From the NCBI RefSeq assembly GCF_018449525.1, contig NZ_JAAVUS010000009.1, forward strand, positions 248,001-312,000: a stretch of DNA of 64,000 bases. Direction: 5' to 3'. This DNA is from Bradyrhizobium sp. dw_78. GTDB lineage: Bacteria; Pseudomonadota; Alphaproteobacteria; Rhizobiales; Xanthobacteraceae. Positions 7,881 through 15,955 of this stretch are shown here, piece by piece. Numbering within the stretch: the first letter of the stretch is position 1; every line of letters begins with the position of its first letter. The notes beneath the pieces are model-generated. The model had not been told where the DNA came from. It ran no database searches and worked only from the letters and a program-made list of their open reading frames with translations. The translations under genes and the position numbers were made by a program.

Positions 7881-9122
7881 TCAGCTCCAAACGCCGTTGA
7901 CGGCGGCCTTCATGACGCGGTCGAGGTTTCCGTAGTGAGTGGGGAGACCAAACTGGCCGGGCGCATAAAATGCCATCTTCGCCGAGTTAGTCGTCAGGGT
8001 CTTGTAGCCTTTCTTTGGCGCGATCACGCGGCTTCGAGCCAAAAACGGACAGGTCTCGCGGACAACGATACCGCCAGCTTCCTCGATGGTTCGGATGTAT
8101 CCCACCCGCTCGGCCATGGCGTACATGGCTCCTGCCGTCGTCACCCACAGTGTGATGTCCTTGTGGACCTTCTTGCCCTGCAAGGCTTCCGCAACCTCGC
8201 GAATCTCCTGTACCGATGCGTTGGGGCAGCCGACAAGAATCCAATCGACGTGATTCGAGGGCTCCTTGTTCAAGGCAGCCTCGGCCTTTTCCTTCTCCGC
8301 AGCACCAAAGACCAGGGTCTTCTCGGGCTCGCCACTGCCGAAAGCCTCTTCAAGTGTCGGCGCCTCTGGTGTCACGCCAACGGCATGAAACATGCTCACG
8401 GCGCCCGAGGAGGCCAGCGCGGCGCTGAGTGCCTTCAGCTCTTCCAGGGTCGGGTTTGCAGGAATGCCGGTAAAGACCGGCGTATCCTGGCCTGCGATCT
8501 TGCCGGCGAAAAAGCCGAGCGTGCCGTAATCCGTCATATCGTTGAGCGGCGTCTCGACCTTGATCAGGAATTTGCCATAACGATTTTTCTTGAGATGAAA
8601 TCCGTATTCGGGGGTACGGCCGGTGAGCGCTGAAGCCAGCCCGCTTGGACCTCCCTCGCGGTTGGTTCTGGCGCCGCACACGGAGTTGGCGAAAACGACG
8701 GCGGAGGATTCTCCCCATGCCATATGTTCGCCGAAGCGCGGGCTGTTGCCCACCAGATAGGGAATACAGGTGTTGCAGGTATTCGCGCCCATCCCGGCAT
8801 AAGCCTCGGTGAGGCGCGTCTGCAGCACATTGTCGGATTCAGGGATGCCGATTGCTTCCCACTGCGTGGGATCAACAGCCGTAGGGTTTGTCGTGACCCG
8901 GGTGAGGAAGTTGCCGCCCTTCCTCCTGATGTCTTCAACGAATTTGGTGCCGGCCTCCTCCGCGACCAGCACAGACGAGCCGGCCATATGCACATTATTG
9001 ACGACGACGAGCCTCTCAGCTGCAAAACTTTCTCCGAGGGCCACCAGGATTTCCATGGCTTTCTTGACCGCCGGCCCCTTGTCACCGTTCAGCATTCCCG
9101 TTTCTTCGTCGGTCAGGAGCAT
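7881..9122 (-). CDS. Aconitase X large catalytic subunit, DUF521
   Basis: A 413-residue catalytic subunit of an iron-sulfur hydro-lyase. Motifs include LTDEEtgMLNGDKGPAVKKAMEIL with residues 3-22, GANTCNTCIPYL, NSVCGARTNREGGPSGL, VGCPNAS and ETCPF; the cysteines in these blocks are candidate cluster ligands. I chose the ATG at 9122 because homologues begin with L-T-x-E-E; the open frame extends to 9350 without a family match. It is the first gene of the minus-strand operon with the small subunit, RraA and cupin. The substrate is probably a small hydroxy acid related to what the two nearby importers bring in, but that is inference. Confidence 0.92.
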   Translation of the reverse strand: MLLTDEETGMLNGDKGPAVKKAMEILVALGESFAAERLVVVNNVHMAGSSVLVAEEAGTKFVEDIRRKGGNFLTRVTTNPTAVDPTQWEAIGIPESDNVLQTRLTEAYAGMGANTCNTCIPYLVGNSPRFGEHMAWGESSAVVFANSVCGARTNREGGPSGLASALTGRTPEYGFHLKKNRYGKFLIKVETPLNDMTDYGTLGFFAGKIAGQDTPVFTGIPANPTLEELKALSAALASSGAVSMFHAVGVTPEAPTLEEAFGSGEPEKTLVFGAAEKEKAEAALNKEPSNHVDWILVGCPNASVQEIREVAEALQGKKVHKDITLWVTTAGAMYAMAERVGYIRTIEEAGGIVVRETCPFLARSRVIAPKKGYKTLTTNSAKMAFYAPGQFGLPTHYGNLDRVMKAAVNGVWS

Positions 9123-9489
9123 GTGCAGGTCTCCACAGAGGTCGAAGGCTGAAATTCGAGCATAAATTCTCCCCGCTGCGCATCCGTTTTCTGACGGAGG
9201 CTCCCGATCCGACGCGCCACTACGGCCTTTGCTCGGCCAATTTGCGAATGCGCAAGCCTGTCCGCTTTGACGGTCCGAACCACCATCTTTAGAAAGGATA
9301 TCGCCTCGGACACGGGAAAATAAAAGTGATATTATCGACTGTAGATTCATTCACTTTTGGAAAGAGTGCCCAAACGCCGCCTCCCAGCGCTTTTGTGTGC
9401 AGTTCGACCAGCGGTGAAGTCAGGTCGCGGTTCGGCTGACACGGTCAGCAGAGCTATCCGCATAACTACCAAGCCGAGGCGAGCAGAAC
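9123..9489. promoter_or_regulatory. Divergent promoter region between aconitase X operon and LysR gene
   Basis: This 367-bp interval separates divergent genes and contains an inverted repeat: AAAAGTGA at 9322-9329 and its exact complement TCACTTTT at 9351-9358, separated by 21 AT-rich bases. LysR proteins usually bind such dyads between their own gene and a divergent target, so this is a reasonable operator for control of the aconitase X operon. No gene is supportable in the interval. Confidence 0.5.
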
Positions 9490-10389
9490 ATGTTCAGTTT
9501 GAAGCAGGTCGAAGCGCTATACTGGATCGCGCAGCTTGGAACGTTCGAACGCGCCGCCGCGAAATTGAATACGACCCAATCAACGATATCGAAGCGCATT
9601 CGCGAACTCGAACTTGTTGCCGGCCTGCCGTTGTTCGACCGCAGCCAGCGCAGCGCCCGCCTGACCGACAAGGGCGAGCAACTTCTCGCGCTTGCGCAGG
9701 AAATGCTCGTGCTGCAGCAGCGCGTCCTGCACCTGAAAGAGGGAAACGAGACGCCAGCGCGTCAGCTCCGGCTCGGCATAACAGAGCTGACCGCCCTGAC
9801 GTGGCTTCCGCGTCTCATTGCGAGCCTGCGCGCGAAATATCCCAAGGTCACGATCGAGACGGAGGTCGGCATGAGCCGCGACCTCTACGATCGGCTCCAG
9901 GAAGACCGGCTCGACCTCATCATCATCCCGGAAGCATTTTCGGACCAGAATATCACCGTGGTTCAACTCACCCAGAATCGGAACGTGTGGATGGGCAGCC
10001 CCAAGCTCCTGCGCACGCGACGAAAGCTCTCCATCACGGAATTGGCCGAATATACAATATTGGTCCAGGGTAATCGCTCCGGCACCGGCATCTGGGTAAG
10101 CAGGTGGCTGAAGTCGGAGGGCGCGATGCTTCCACGTCTTTTCTCCTGCGACAGTCTCATTGCGCTGCTTGGATTGGCTGTCGCCGGACTAGGCATAACC
10201 TACCTGCCGCTACAATGCTTCAAGCCGCTCGTCGCTCAGGGCAAGCTCAAAGTCATTCCGACCGATCCGGAGCTTCCGGCCATTCCTTACGTAGCGATGT
10301 ATCACCACGATCGACCTTCTGCCTTCATGGCAAGTGTCGCCAAGATCGCCCAAGCCACCTGCGACTTCTCGCGCCAGCTGCAGGGTTGA
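9490..10389 (+). CDS. LysR family transcriptional regulator
   Basis: A 299-residue regulator. The N-terminal helix-turn-helix is clear (LKQVEALYWIAQLGTFERAA, then LNTTQSTISKRIRELE), and a substrate-binding-like effector domain fills the rest. It is divergent from the aconitase X operon and is its likely local activator, with an inverted repeat between them. The effector would be expected to be the operon's substrate or an intermediate, in line with how LysR genes usually control neighbouring catabolic operons. Confidence 0.93.
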   Translation: MFSLKQVEALYWIAQLGTFERAAAKLNTTQSTISKRIRELELVAGLPLFDRSQRSARLTDKGEQLLALAQEMLVLQQRVLHLKEGNETPARQLRLGITELTALTWLPRLIASLRAKYPKVTIETEVGMSRDLYDRLQEDRLDLIIIPEAFSDQNITVVQLTQNRNVWMGSPKLLRTRRKLSITELAEYTILVQGNRSGTGIWVSRWLKSEGAMLPRLFSCDSLIALLGLAVAGLGITYLPLQCFKPLVAQGKLKVIPTDPELPAIPYVAMYHHDRPSAFMASVAKIAQATCDFSRQLQG

Positions 10390-10515
10390 TCGATTTTCCT
10401 GTGGTTCAGCTCGCAAATCTTGCAAGCCGAAACGCAACTGAGTGGCTTTGAAGATCGGCGCAGATCATGAACTGTGAAGGGTTGCACCGGCAGCCCTTGC
10501 TTCTGCGCCCGAGCG

Positions 10516-10800
10516 ATGACGGCCGTGGTGACGCGACGGTTGCCCGAGGCTGACATTGCGATCATCGATCGGACCGCCACATTGCGCGGCCGTTCGCGTA
10601 CGGATTTTGTCCGCGACGCCGCCGTGCGCGCGGCCGAGGACGTGCTGATGGAAACTATGCCCATCCGGATGAGTCCCGCCGGCTTAAAGGCATTCATGGC
10701 GGCACTGTCCGCGCCAGCCGCCCCTGTCTCCGAAATGGTCGATCTTTTCCAGCGCACAACACCTTGGGAAACCGCCGGCGCAAAAAAAGGCGGGAGCTAA
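10516..10800 (+). CDS. DUF1778 (TacA-like) antitoxin
   Basis: A 94-residue ribbon-helix-helix type antitoxin. The N-terminal DNA-binding half reads VVTRRLPEADIAIIDRTATLRGRSRTDFVRDAAVRAAEDVL, recognisable although individual residues vary (quoted over residues 4-44), and the C-terminal tail (VSEMVDLFQRTTPWE) is the part that usually wraps the toxin. Such antitoxins sit directly before a GNAT acetyltransferase toxin of the TacT type. Here the toxin frame begins three bases after the stop but is broken off, leaving a probable orphan antitoxin. The ATG at 10516 fits the family better than an upstream in-frame ATG. Confidence 0.75.
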   Translation: MTAVVTRRLPEADIAIIDRTATLRGRSRTDFVRDAAVRAAEDVLMETMPIRMSPAGLKAFMAALSAPAAPVSEMVDLFQRTTPWETAGAKKGGS

Positions 10801-10803
10801 GGT

Positions 10804-10992
10804 TTGCCTATCTCCGGCCCCGAGCCGTTGACAACCGCCCGTGATCTCGCGGAATTCTCCTGCGGCAAGCGTTCGCTTGATCGGTGGCTCAAGACACGGG
10901 CGCTTTCCAACGCGGCGTCTCAGAGACAGTGCCACGCAACCCGCACTGCAACGGGCACCGGCGACCTGGAGGGCGGGGTCCCTCGAACATGA
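10804..10992 (+). pseudogene. Truncated GNAT (TacT-like) toxin
   Basis: The frame opens with a TTG three bases after the antitoxin stop. About 37 residues match the start of TacT-type tRNA-acetylating toxins: GPEPLTTARDLAEFSCGKRSLDRWL, here cited as residues 5-29, then RALSNAAS. After that the sequence no longer matches the family, the acetyl-CoA binding region is missing, and a stop appears at residue 63. I could not find the missing part in another frame nearby, so this looks like a deletion rather than a simple frameshift. Confidence 0.7.
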
Positions 10993-11030
10993 CCTTGGAG
11001 ACCGTGCATGAGCCGCAAAAAACCTATCTG

Positions 11031-11612
11031 CTATTTCAACGGCCACGCCGACATCCCGAGGTCAATAACGCGCCGCAGCTCGCGGCCGCTCGCACCCGCC
11101 TGTGGTAGGTTCATTATGGCCTGCAAAACGCCGAGAAAATGCCACGCCAAGCCATCGATTCCCGCCGCCGATGGCAACTCCCCGTTAGCGACCGCTTCGC
11201 GTAGAATCTCCCTGAAGATCGCCCGCTGCCGCGTGAGTCCCTCCAAGGCGACAGCTTGCCCTTCTAGCGGTAAATCTGCCATCTCGGCACACGATCGGGC
11301 CAGCATGCAACCTTTAGGTCGCGCCGCTTTGGCATCGTTCGGAAGAAACTCGTGCAGGAGAGCCTCAAGCTGGCTGCGTCTGGTGTCTCCTTGGATGGCC
11401 CTCATGCGACGCACAACGCGCTCCGCATAGGTTGAAAGCACCTCCCGAAAAAGCCCATCCTTATCCCGAAACCGCTTGTAAAGGCTCGAACGAGACAACC
11501 CCATTGCCGTCGTCAACTGATCGACGGACGACGCCGCGTAGCCGTGCCGCCAGAACACATCCATCGCTGCATTGATTACCGAAGTCTCGTCGAACTGGCG
11601 CTTTCCACTCAT
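11031..11612 (-). CDS. TetR family transcriptional regulator
   Basis: A 193-residue repressor with an N-terminal helix-turn-helix (VINAAMDVFWRHGYAASSVD, then AMGLSRSSLYKRFRDKDGLF) and a C-terminal helical ligand domain (a CAEMADLPLEG segment typical of the YjdC/AcrR-like group). The gene is divergent from an NmrA-like reductase gene, and the short region between them holds two 16-bp palindromes that fit TetR sites. The likely model is repression of itself and the reductase until an inducer binds. Confidence 0.93.
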   Translation of the reverse strand: MSGKRQFDETSVINAAMDVFWRHGYAASSVDQLTTAMGLSRSSLYKRFRDKDGLFREVLSTYAERVVRRMRAIQGDTRRSQLEALLHEFLPNDAKAARPKGCMLARSCAEMADLPLEGQAVALEGLTRQRAIFREILREAVANGELPSAAGIDGLAWHFLGVLQAIMNLPQAGASGRELRRVIDLGMSAWPLK

Positions 11613-11634
11613 TCCAATTTACCGTTTGACATCA

Positions 11635-11650
11635 TGGACCGATCGTTCCA
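11635..11650. promoter_or_regulatory. TetR-type operator palindrome, copy 1
   Basis: TGGACCGATCGTTCCA is a near-perfect 16-bp palindrome (arms TGGAMCGA/TCGKTCCA) between the TetR start at 11612 and the reductase start at 11693. Its form resembles sites bound by several TetR-family repressors. Confidence 0.65.
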
Positions 11651-11657
11651 AATATGA

Positions 11658-11673
11658 TGGACCATTCGTTCCA
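11658..11673. promoter_or_regulatory. TetR-type operator palindrome, copy 2
   Basis: TGGACCATTCGTTCCA repeats copy 1 with two changes, 23 bp away centre to centre, about two helical turns. It lies over the possible early ATG at 11654, which supports the downstream reductase start at 11693. Confidence 0.62.
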
Positions 11674-11692
11674 ACATAGCAAGGGTACGCAA

Positions 11693-12586
11693 ATGTTCAA
11701 TCCTCCCTCGGGTGAAGTAAGCACGCCGCGCATTGCGGTGGCCGGCGCTACTGGTCGGGTCGGCGCCGCTCTGATCGCAAACCTGGTCAATGACCCCGTC
11801 GATATCGTCGCGCTGACGCGAAATCCCGACACGCAGCGCCTGCCGGCCGGGGTCGCTTTGGCCATAGTTGACTTCGATACGCCCGCTACTCTTACCAGCG
11901 CGCTGCGTGGCGTGGAGCGCCTCTTCCTTGTCCACGGCACGTCCCCGCGGCAGGTTGCCAACGAAATCGCATTGATCGATGCAGCCGTGGCCGCAGGCGT
12001 TGTTCACATCGTCAAACTGTCGGTGATGGGGCCTCCGTCTCGGCTGCATCCATTCGACTGGCACATGCAGATCGAAGCCCACTTGGCGACTCATAACGTC
12101 GGCTACACGCTCTTACGCCCAAGTTCATTCGTCGACGTTCTGGCTCGGGCCGGCGCCCCGGTCGCGGATGGCTCATGGGGTGGCGTGGCCGGCAACGGCC
12201 GCGTCAACTTCATCGACACTCGCGATGTCGCCGATGCTGCGCGTGCTGCGCTTCTCGACGATGAGCACATTCATTCGCAGCGCACCTATCATCTGACTGG
12301 CCCAGGCACGGTGAGTATGCCGGAGGTTGCCGAAGAATTGTCGCGACTCCTCGGCGAGACCGTGTCGTATCAGCATAGGACCCACGACGAGCACCGCAGC
12401 GTCCTGATCGCCTCAGGCGTAAGTGAAATGGTTGCCGACTTGCTACTTGGACTTGACGGTATCTTCCGAGAATCTGTACTCGCCGAAACGACATGCACAT
12501 TCTCCGAGTTGACGGGCCAGGAGCCACGATCGGTTGCGGGATGGCTCAGCGACAACATAGCTATCTTCCAGAAAACCCCGAAATAG
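11693..12586 (+). CDS. NmrA-like NAD(P)-binding reductase/regulator (atypical SDR)
   Basis: A 297-residue Rossmann protein. IAVAGATGRVGAALI near the start is the dinucleotide-binding G-x-x-G-x-x-G motif, and the rest follows the NmrA/HSCARG type (LVHGTSPRQVANEIALIDAA, FDWHMQIEAHL). Members are quinone reductases or redox sensors. I prefer the ATG at 11693, preceded by AAGGG, because an earlier ATG at 11654 lies between the two TetR operators. The divergent TetR gene probably represses it in response to a quinone or electrophile; that is inferred from family habits. Confidence 0.9.
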   Translation: MFNPPSGEVSTPRIAVAGATGRVGAALIANLVNDPVDIVALTRNPDTQRLPAGVALAIVDFDTPATLTSALRGVERLFLVHGTSPRQVANEIALIDAAVAAGVVHIVKLSVMGPPSRLHPFDWHMQIEAHLATHNVGYTLLRPSSFVDVLARAGAPVADGSWGGVAGNGRVNFIDTRDVADAARAALLDDEHIHSQRTYHLTGPGTVSMPEVAEELSRLLGETVSYQHRTHDEHRSVLIASGVSEMVADLLLGLDGIFRESVLAETTCTFSELTGQEPRSVAGWLSDNIAIFQKTPK

Positions 12587-12784
12587 GGAAGGCGAGCATG
12601 ACTCGGCAATACGAAGTGATCCGATTGCGCTTCCGCCGATCCCGCAGCGCGACTCAATGAGCTGGATGAAGTGCAACACCACCTCTTCGCCAACGCTGAA
12701 AATCGACACACTCACGGTCCCGAACGTGACTCCGCCGGGTATCCTGCAATCTCCTCAAGATCGCGCCCGTACAGCCTACGATTA

Positions 12785-13084
12785 GCTGAGGCACTTAGCC
12801 CCCATGCTTTGGCCAACGACATGGGCACGAGGGATGTCGAGTTCCTGCATCAGTGACGCAACATCCTCGACCGCCCGCTCCCAGCCCTAGGCAGCAGGAT
12901 CATCCAGGACATCGCTTGGCGGGTAACCGCGGGCGTTGTAGGCAAGGCAGCGGTGCGTCCGGGAGAAGTAGCGGATCTGATCTTCCCACTGATCCGCTCC
13001 GAATTCATGAATGAAGATGATCGGATCACCGATGCCGTGGTCTTCGAAATAGAGCTTTATTCCCGATACATCGACGTAAGGCAT
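12785..13084 (-). pseudogene. Alpha/beta hydrolase remnant with in-frame amber codon
   Basis: The frame starts MPYVDVSGIKLYFEDHG and reads through an oxyanion-type segment (IFIHEFGADQW) to a TAG at 12887-12889. The same frame continues beyond the stop with 34 more family-like residues including the nucleophile elbow HVVGQSMGA, then ends at a TAA at 12782-12784. The acid and histidine regions of the fold are absent. The clean continuation after the amber codon shows a point nonsense mutation followed by a later truncation. The 12,587-12,784 stretch next to it contains no gene I can support. Confidence 0.7.
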
Positions 13085-13436
13085 TGCATCATCCCCGGCG
13101 AGAAGCATTCTTTGGCAACAAAGAACTGCGAAGCCGAGACAAGCAACCCCTCTTCCAACCCCTCTTCTGTGGCGATCGTGTTTTGGCGCAGAACAGCGTG
13201 CAATGACCGGGGGCATGAGCTTTCGCCGCAGATCCCTTCAACATCGGAACGTCATCACAGTCGGCCACCGCTAGTTGATAGTTCGCGGCAACGCTTGCCA
13301 AAGGACTCGGTGGGGTCTGGCCTCCATCTCGAAACACGTCGGTCGCTGGAACTAAAAATTCCGTGTGGATGTCACAACGACGGATCCCGTCTCGTCATGC
13401 TGTCAGGTCCAACCGAAAATGGAGCCGCGACACAAC

Positions 13437-14417
13437 ATGGGCGTTGAGAAGACACTGTTGATGCAATCAAGGTCAGGCCACGCCGTGCAAGCGATGTCAT
13501 GGGATCATGCCGGCCCGAGCTGGCAGAGCCGGGCCATCGTTGGTCTGCTGCGGTTTCTTCCCATCAAGAAGCGGATGGCGTCCGCTGCTGCGGTACAAGA
13601 GCACGTGCGCAGATTGGCATTGCGGCCGGCCTCCTATGAACCGACCGGTCTCGGCCGCGGCGTCGAGGTCATCAGAAAGGACGTGGCAGGATGGCCCATC
13701 TACCACACGGCGCCGGCTGGGCAGACAGACGCTGGCAACATCGTGGTGTTCCTCCACGGCGGCGGCTACATCAACGAGATCGTTCGTGCCCACTGGCGCT
13801 TCGTCGGTTACCTGACCCGGAATGCTCGCGTCCGTTGCATCGTTCCCATCTATCCACTGGCTCCCCGCGCCACCGCGAGGGACGTCGCGCCGGCCATGGG
13901 CGATCTGTTGCGCAAGCTTCTGGACGACGCCGGACCTGCGAAGGTCATTGTCGTCGGCAATTCAGCCGGCGCCGCATTAGGGCTGGCGGCGGCTCAATGG
14001 CTGCGAGACTCTGGCCATCGCCAACCCAATGGGCTGGTGCTGATCTCGCCCGGCGGAGACTTTTCAATCAGCCGCCCGGAGCAGATCGCGCTCGCCGCGC
14101 GTGACCCCATCAATGATATCCCCGGCGCCCGCGAAGCGGGGCGTCTGTATGCGGGCGAGCTGGATGTCGCCCATCCGTACATCAGCCCCCTGAATGGCGA
14201 CTTCCACGGGCTGGCGCCGATGATCATATTCTCCGGCACGCTCGACCTCTTCTATCCAGACTGCGTCGATCTGGCGGCAAAGGCGCGGGCTGCTGACGTA
14301 CCGGCCGAGCTTCATTTGCGACAGGGCCAGCCGCACAATTATGCGGCTATGCCGACACCGGAAGGCCGGCAGGCACGTGCGATCATCCTTCGCACGGTTG
14401 CCCAGGGGTTGGCGTGA
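13437..14417 (+). CDS. Alpha/beta hydrolase, hormone-sensitive-lipase-type esterase
   Basis: A serine esterase of about 326 residues. The HSL-family oxyanion motif HGGGY is present, followed by the nucleophile elbow GNSAGA, an acid in the FSGTLDLF region and a histidine in QPHNYA. These make a complete catalytic triad, so an active esterase or lipase is likely. The start is uncertain: ATGs at 13365, 13437, 13461 and 13497 share the frame. I use 13437 since GGAG precedes it at a tolerable distance. It stands alone after a decayed region and before the AhpD/ECF41 pair, with no obvious operon partner. Confidence 0.85.
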   Translation: MGVEKTLLMQSRSGHAVQAMSWDHAGPSWQSRAIVGLLRFLPIKKRMASAAAVQEHVRRLALRPASYEPTGLGRGVEVIRKDVAGWPIYHTAPAGQTDAGNIVVFLHGGGYINEIVRAHWRFVGYLTRNARVRCIVPIYPLAPRATARDVAPAMGDLLRKLLDDAGPAKVIVVGNSAGAALGLAAAQWLRDSGHRQPNGLVLISPGGDFSISRPEQIALAARDPINDIPGAREAGRLYAGELDVAHPYISPLNGDFHGLAPMIIFSGTLDLFYPDCVDLAAKARAADVPAELHLRQGQPHNYAAMPTPEGRQARAIILRTVAQGLA

Positions 14418-14546
14418 TAGTGTCACGGAAGGCGCCATCTCGCCGGATGATGTGGTGCAGCGGAGGCGCGCCCCGCTGCCGCAGGGAGTTCCGCCCGCCC
14501 TGCCCTTCGCGCCTGACGATAGATATCGCGAAAATCCTGGCGAGCA

Positions 14547-14573
14547 TGTCACAATGGCAGATGCTGACTCGTC
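14547..14573 (+). promoter_or_regulatory. ECF41-type sigma factor promoter
   Basis: TGTCACA at 14547-14553 and CGTC at 14570-14573 are separated by exactly 16 bases. This is the published consensus for promoters of ECF41 sigma factors, which drive the adjoining carboxymuconolactone decarboxylase/oxidoreductase gene. It lies 32 bp before the start of such a gene, whose downstream neighbour is an ECF41-type sigma factor, so autoregulation is likely. Confidence 0.8.
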
Positions 14574-14605
14574 ATGATGTCGGAACCAACAAAAGGAGGT
14601 CCGTC

Positions 14606-15088
14606 ATGACCAACAAGATCAACCCCTTCGCCGCCGCCCCTTCCCTGATGAAAGACTGGCAGCGTACATCGCTCGCTATCGCCTCCAGCCTTGATCCAGG
14701 ACTCATGCATCTCGTGGAGATCCGCGCCTCCCAGATCAATGGCTGCGCCAATTGCCTCAACATGCATACGGTATATGCGCGCGAGAACGGAGAAACCGAG
14801 CAGCGCATCTATCTGCTGCCGGCCTGGCGCGAGGCTCCCTGCTATACCGGTCATGAACGCGCCGCACTCGGCTGGACCGAGGCCCTTACGCGACTGTCCG
14901 AAGGACATACGCATGACGCCGCCTACGAAGCCCTGAAGGCCCAGTTCACGGAGGAGGAACAGGTGAAACTCACGCTGATGATCAACATTATCAACGGGTG
15001 GAATCGCCTTGCGGTCGGTTTCGGCTTGTGGGTCGATCCGGCGGAGGTCAAGGCCGCCGCTGCATCCCTCACCAAGGCGGTTGCTTGA
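14606..15088 (+). CDS. Carboxymuconolactone decarboxylase (AhpD-like) family protein
   Basis: A 160-residue AhpD-like protein. The motif C47-A-N-C50-L-N-M-H54 is the redox CxxC with the following histidine found in AhpD peroxidase-type members, which suggests a thiol-peroxidase or disulfide-reducing role rather than ring decarboxylation. An unusually good ribosome binding site (AAAAGGAGGT) fixes the start at 14606, although the frame opens earlier at 14414. The stop overlaps the start of the ECF41 sigma factor as TGATG. This pairing and the ECF41 promoter upstream are diagnostic of the ECF41 module. Confidence 0.93.
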   Translation: MTNKINPFAAAPSLMKDWQRTSLAIASSLDPGLMHLVEIRASQINGCANCLNMHTVYARENGETEQRIYLLPAWREAPCYTGHERAALGWTEALTRLSEGHTHDAAYEALKAQFTEEEQVKLTLMINIINGWNRLAVGFGLWVDPAEVKAAAASLTKAVA

Positions 15089-15945
15089 TGGCGGAGGCCA
15101 GTCCCGAGGACGTAGCGGCGGTCTTCGCGCCGCTGCGTCCAAAGCTCATGCGCGTCGCCTACCGCATGCTCGGCTCTGTCTCGGATGCAGAGGACGTCAT
15201 GCAGGAGGCCTTCATCCGCTGGATGAGGGCCAACCGCGGCGAAGTGCGCGAGCCCGAGGCGTTTCTGCGCCGCACGGTCACCCGGCTCTGTCTCGACCAG
15301 CTCAAGTCAGCACGACACCAACGCGAGACCTATGTCGGCACCTGGCTTCCCGATCCCGTCGTGGAAGAGGACGAAGTGGAAGACGTCACTTTGCCGCTGA
15401 TGCTGGTGCTGGAACGTCTTTCCCCGCTCGAGCGAGCCGCTTTCCTGCTGCATGATGTCTTCGGACTGGAATTCGAGGAGGTTGCCACATCAATCGAGCG
15501 CGATCCTGCGGCATGCCGCCAACTTGCCGCCCGCGCACGCGCCCATGTCCGCCAGGCAAAGCCTCGTTTCAAGGTCGAAAAACAACGCGGCCTTGAGATT
15601 GCCGAGGCCTTTTACGCGGCCTCGCGCAGCGGTGACATGAAGACGCTTGGCGCGATGCTGACGGACGACGTCAGCGTCCATGCCGACGGCGGCGGCAAAC
15701 GTCCGGCATTCGCGCAGCCGATCCTGGGATACGATGCCGTCATGGCGCTCCAGGAGAAGCTGGCGGTCGTGTTCCGCCATACGCCGTCGAGACTTGTTCG
15801 CGTTGCCGTCGTCAACGGATTGCCCGGCTTCATCACGCTGGAAGCCGATGGTGAGATCCAGACAACGGCGCTCGACATAGAGAATGGGAAGATCGCCGCC
15901 ATCTATGTCGTGCGAAACCCCGACAAATTAAGGCATCTGCATTAG
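15088..15945 (+). CDS. ECF41-family RNA polymerase sigma factor (SigJ-like)
   Basis: A 285-residue extracytoplasmic-function sigma factor. Region 2 (FAPLRPKLMRVAYRMLGSVSD and DAEDVMQEAF) and region 4 (LSPLERAAFLLHDVFGLEFEEVA) are followed by a SnoaL-like C-terminal domain of about 110 residues. Three short motifs mark the ECF41 group: WLPDP at 86-90 in the linker, DGGGK at 200-204 and NPDKL at 277-281. In this group the C-terminal extension replaces a membrane anti-sigma factor as the control element, and indeed no anti-sigma gene is present. The start overlaps the AhpD-like gene (TGATG), so the two are translationally coupled. Confidence 0.95.
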   Translation: MAEASPEDVAAVFAPLRPKLMRVAYRMLGSVSDAEDVMQEAFIRWMRANRGEVREPEAFLRRTVTRLCLDQLKSARHQRETYVGTWLPDPVVEEDEVEDVTLPLMLVLERLSPLERAAFLLHDVFGLEFEEVATSIERDPAACRQLAARARAHVRQAKPRFKVEKQRGLEIAEAFYAASRSGDMKTLGAMLTDDVSVHADGGGKRPAFAQPILGYDAVMALQEKLAVVFRHTPSRLVRVAVVNGLPGFITLEADGEIQTTALDIENGKIAAIYVVRNPDKLRHLH

Positions 15946-15955
15946 GCAGGCGGGT

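Noticed and set aside
7275..8633. A 452-codon plus-strand open frame
   Set aside because: It runs antisense through the aconitase X genes and has no motif or good start; the minus-strand genes are well supported.
14421..14447. A second ECF41 promoter (TGTCACG)
   Set aside because: The -35-like element is near-consensus, but no CGTC occurs 16 bases later, and a better site lies at 14,547.
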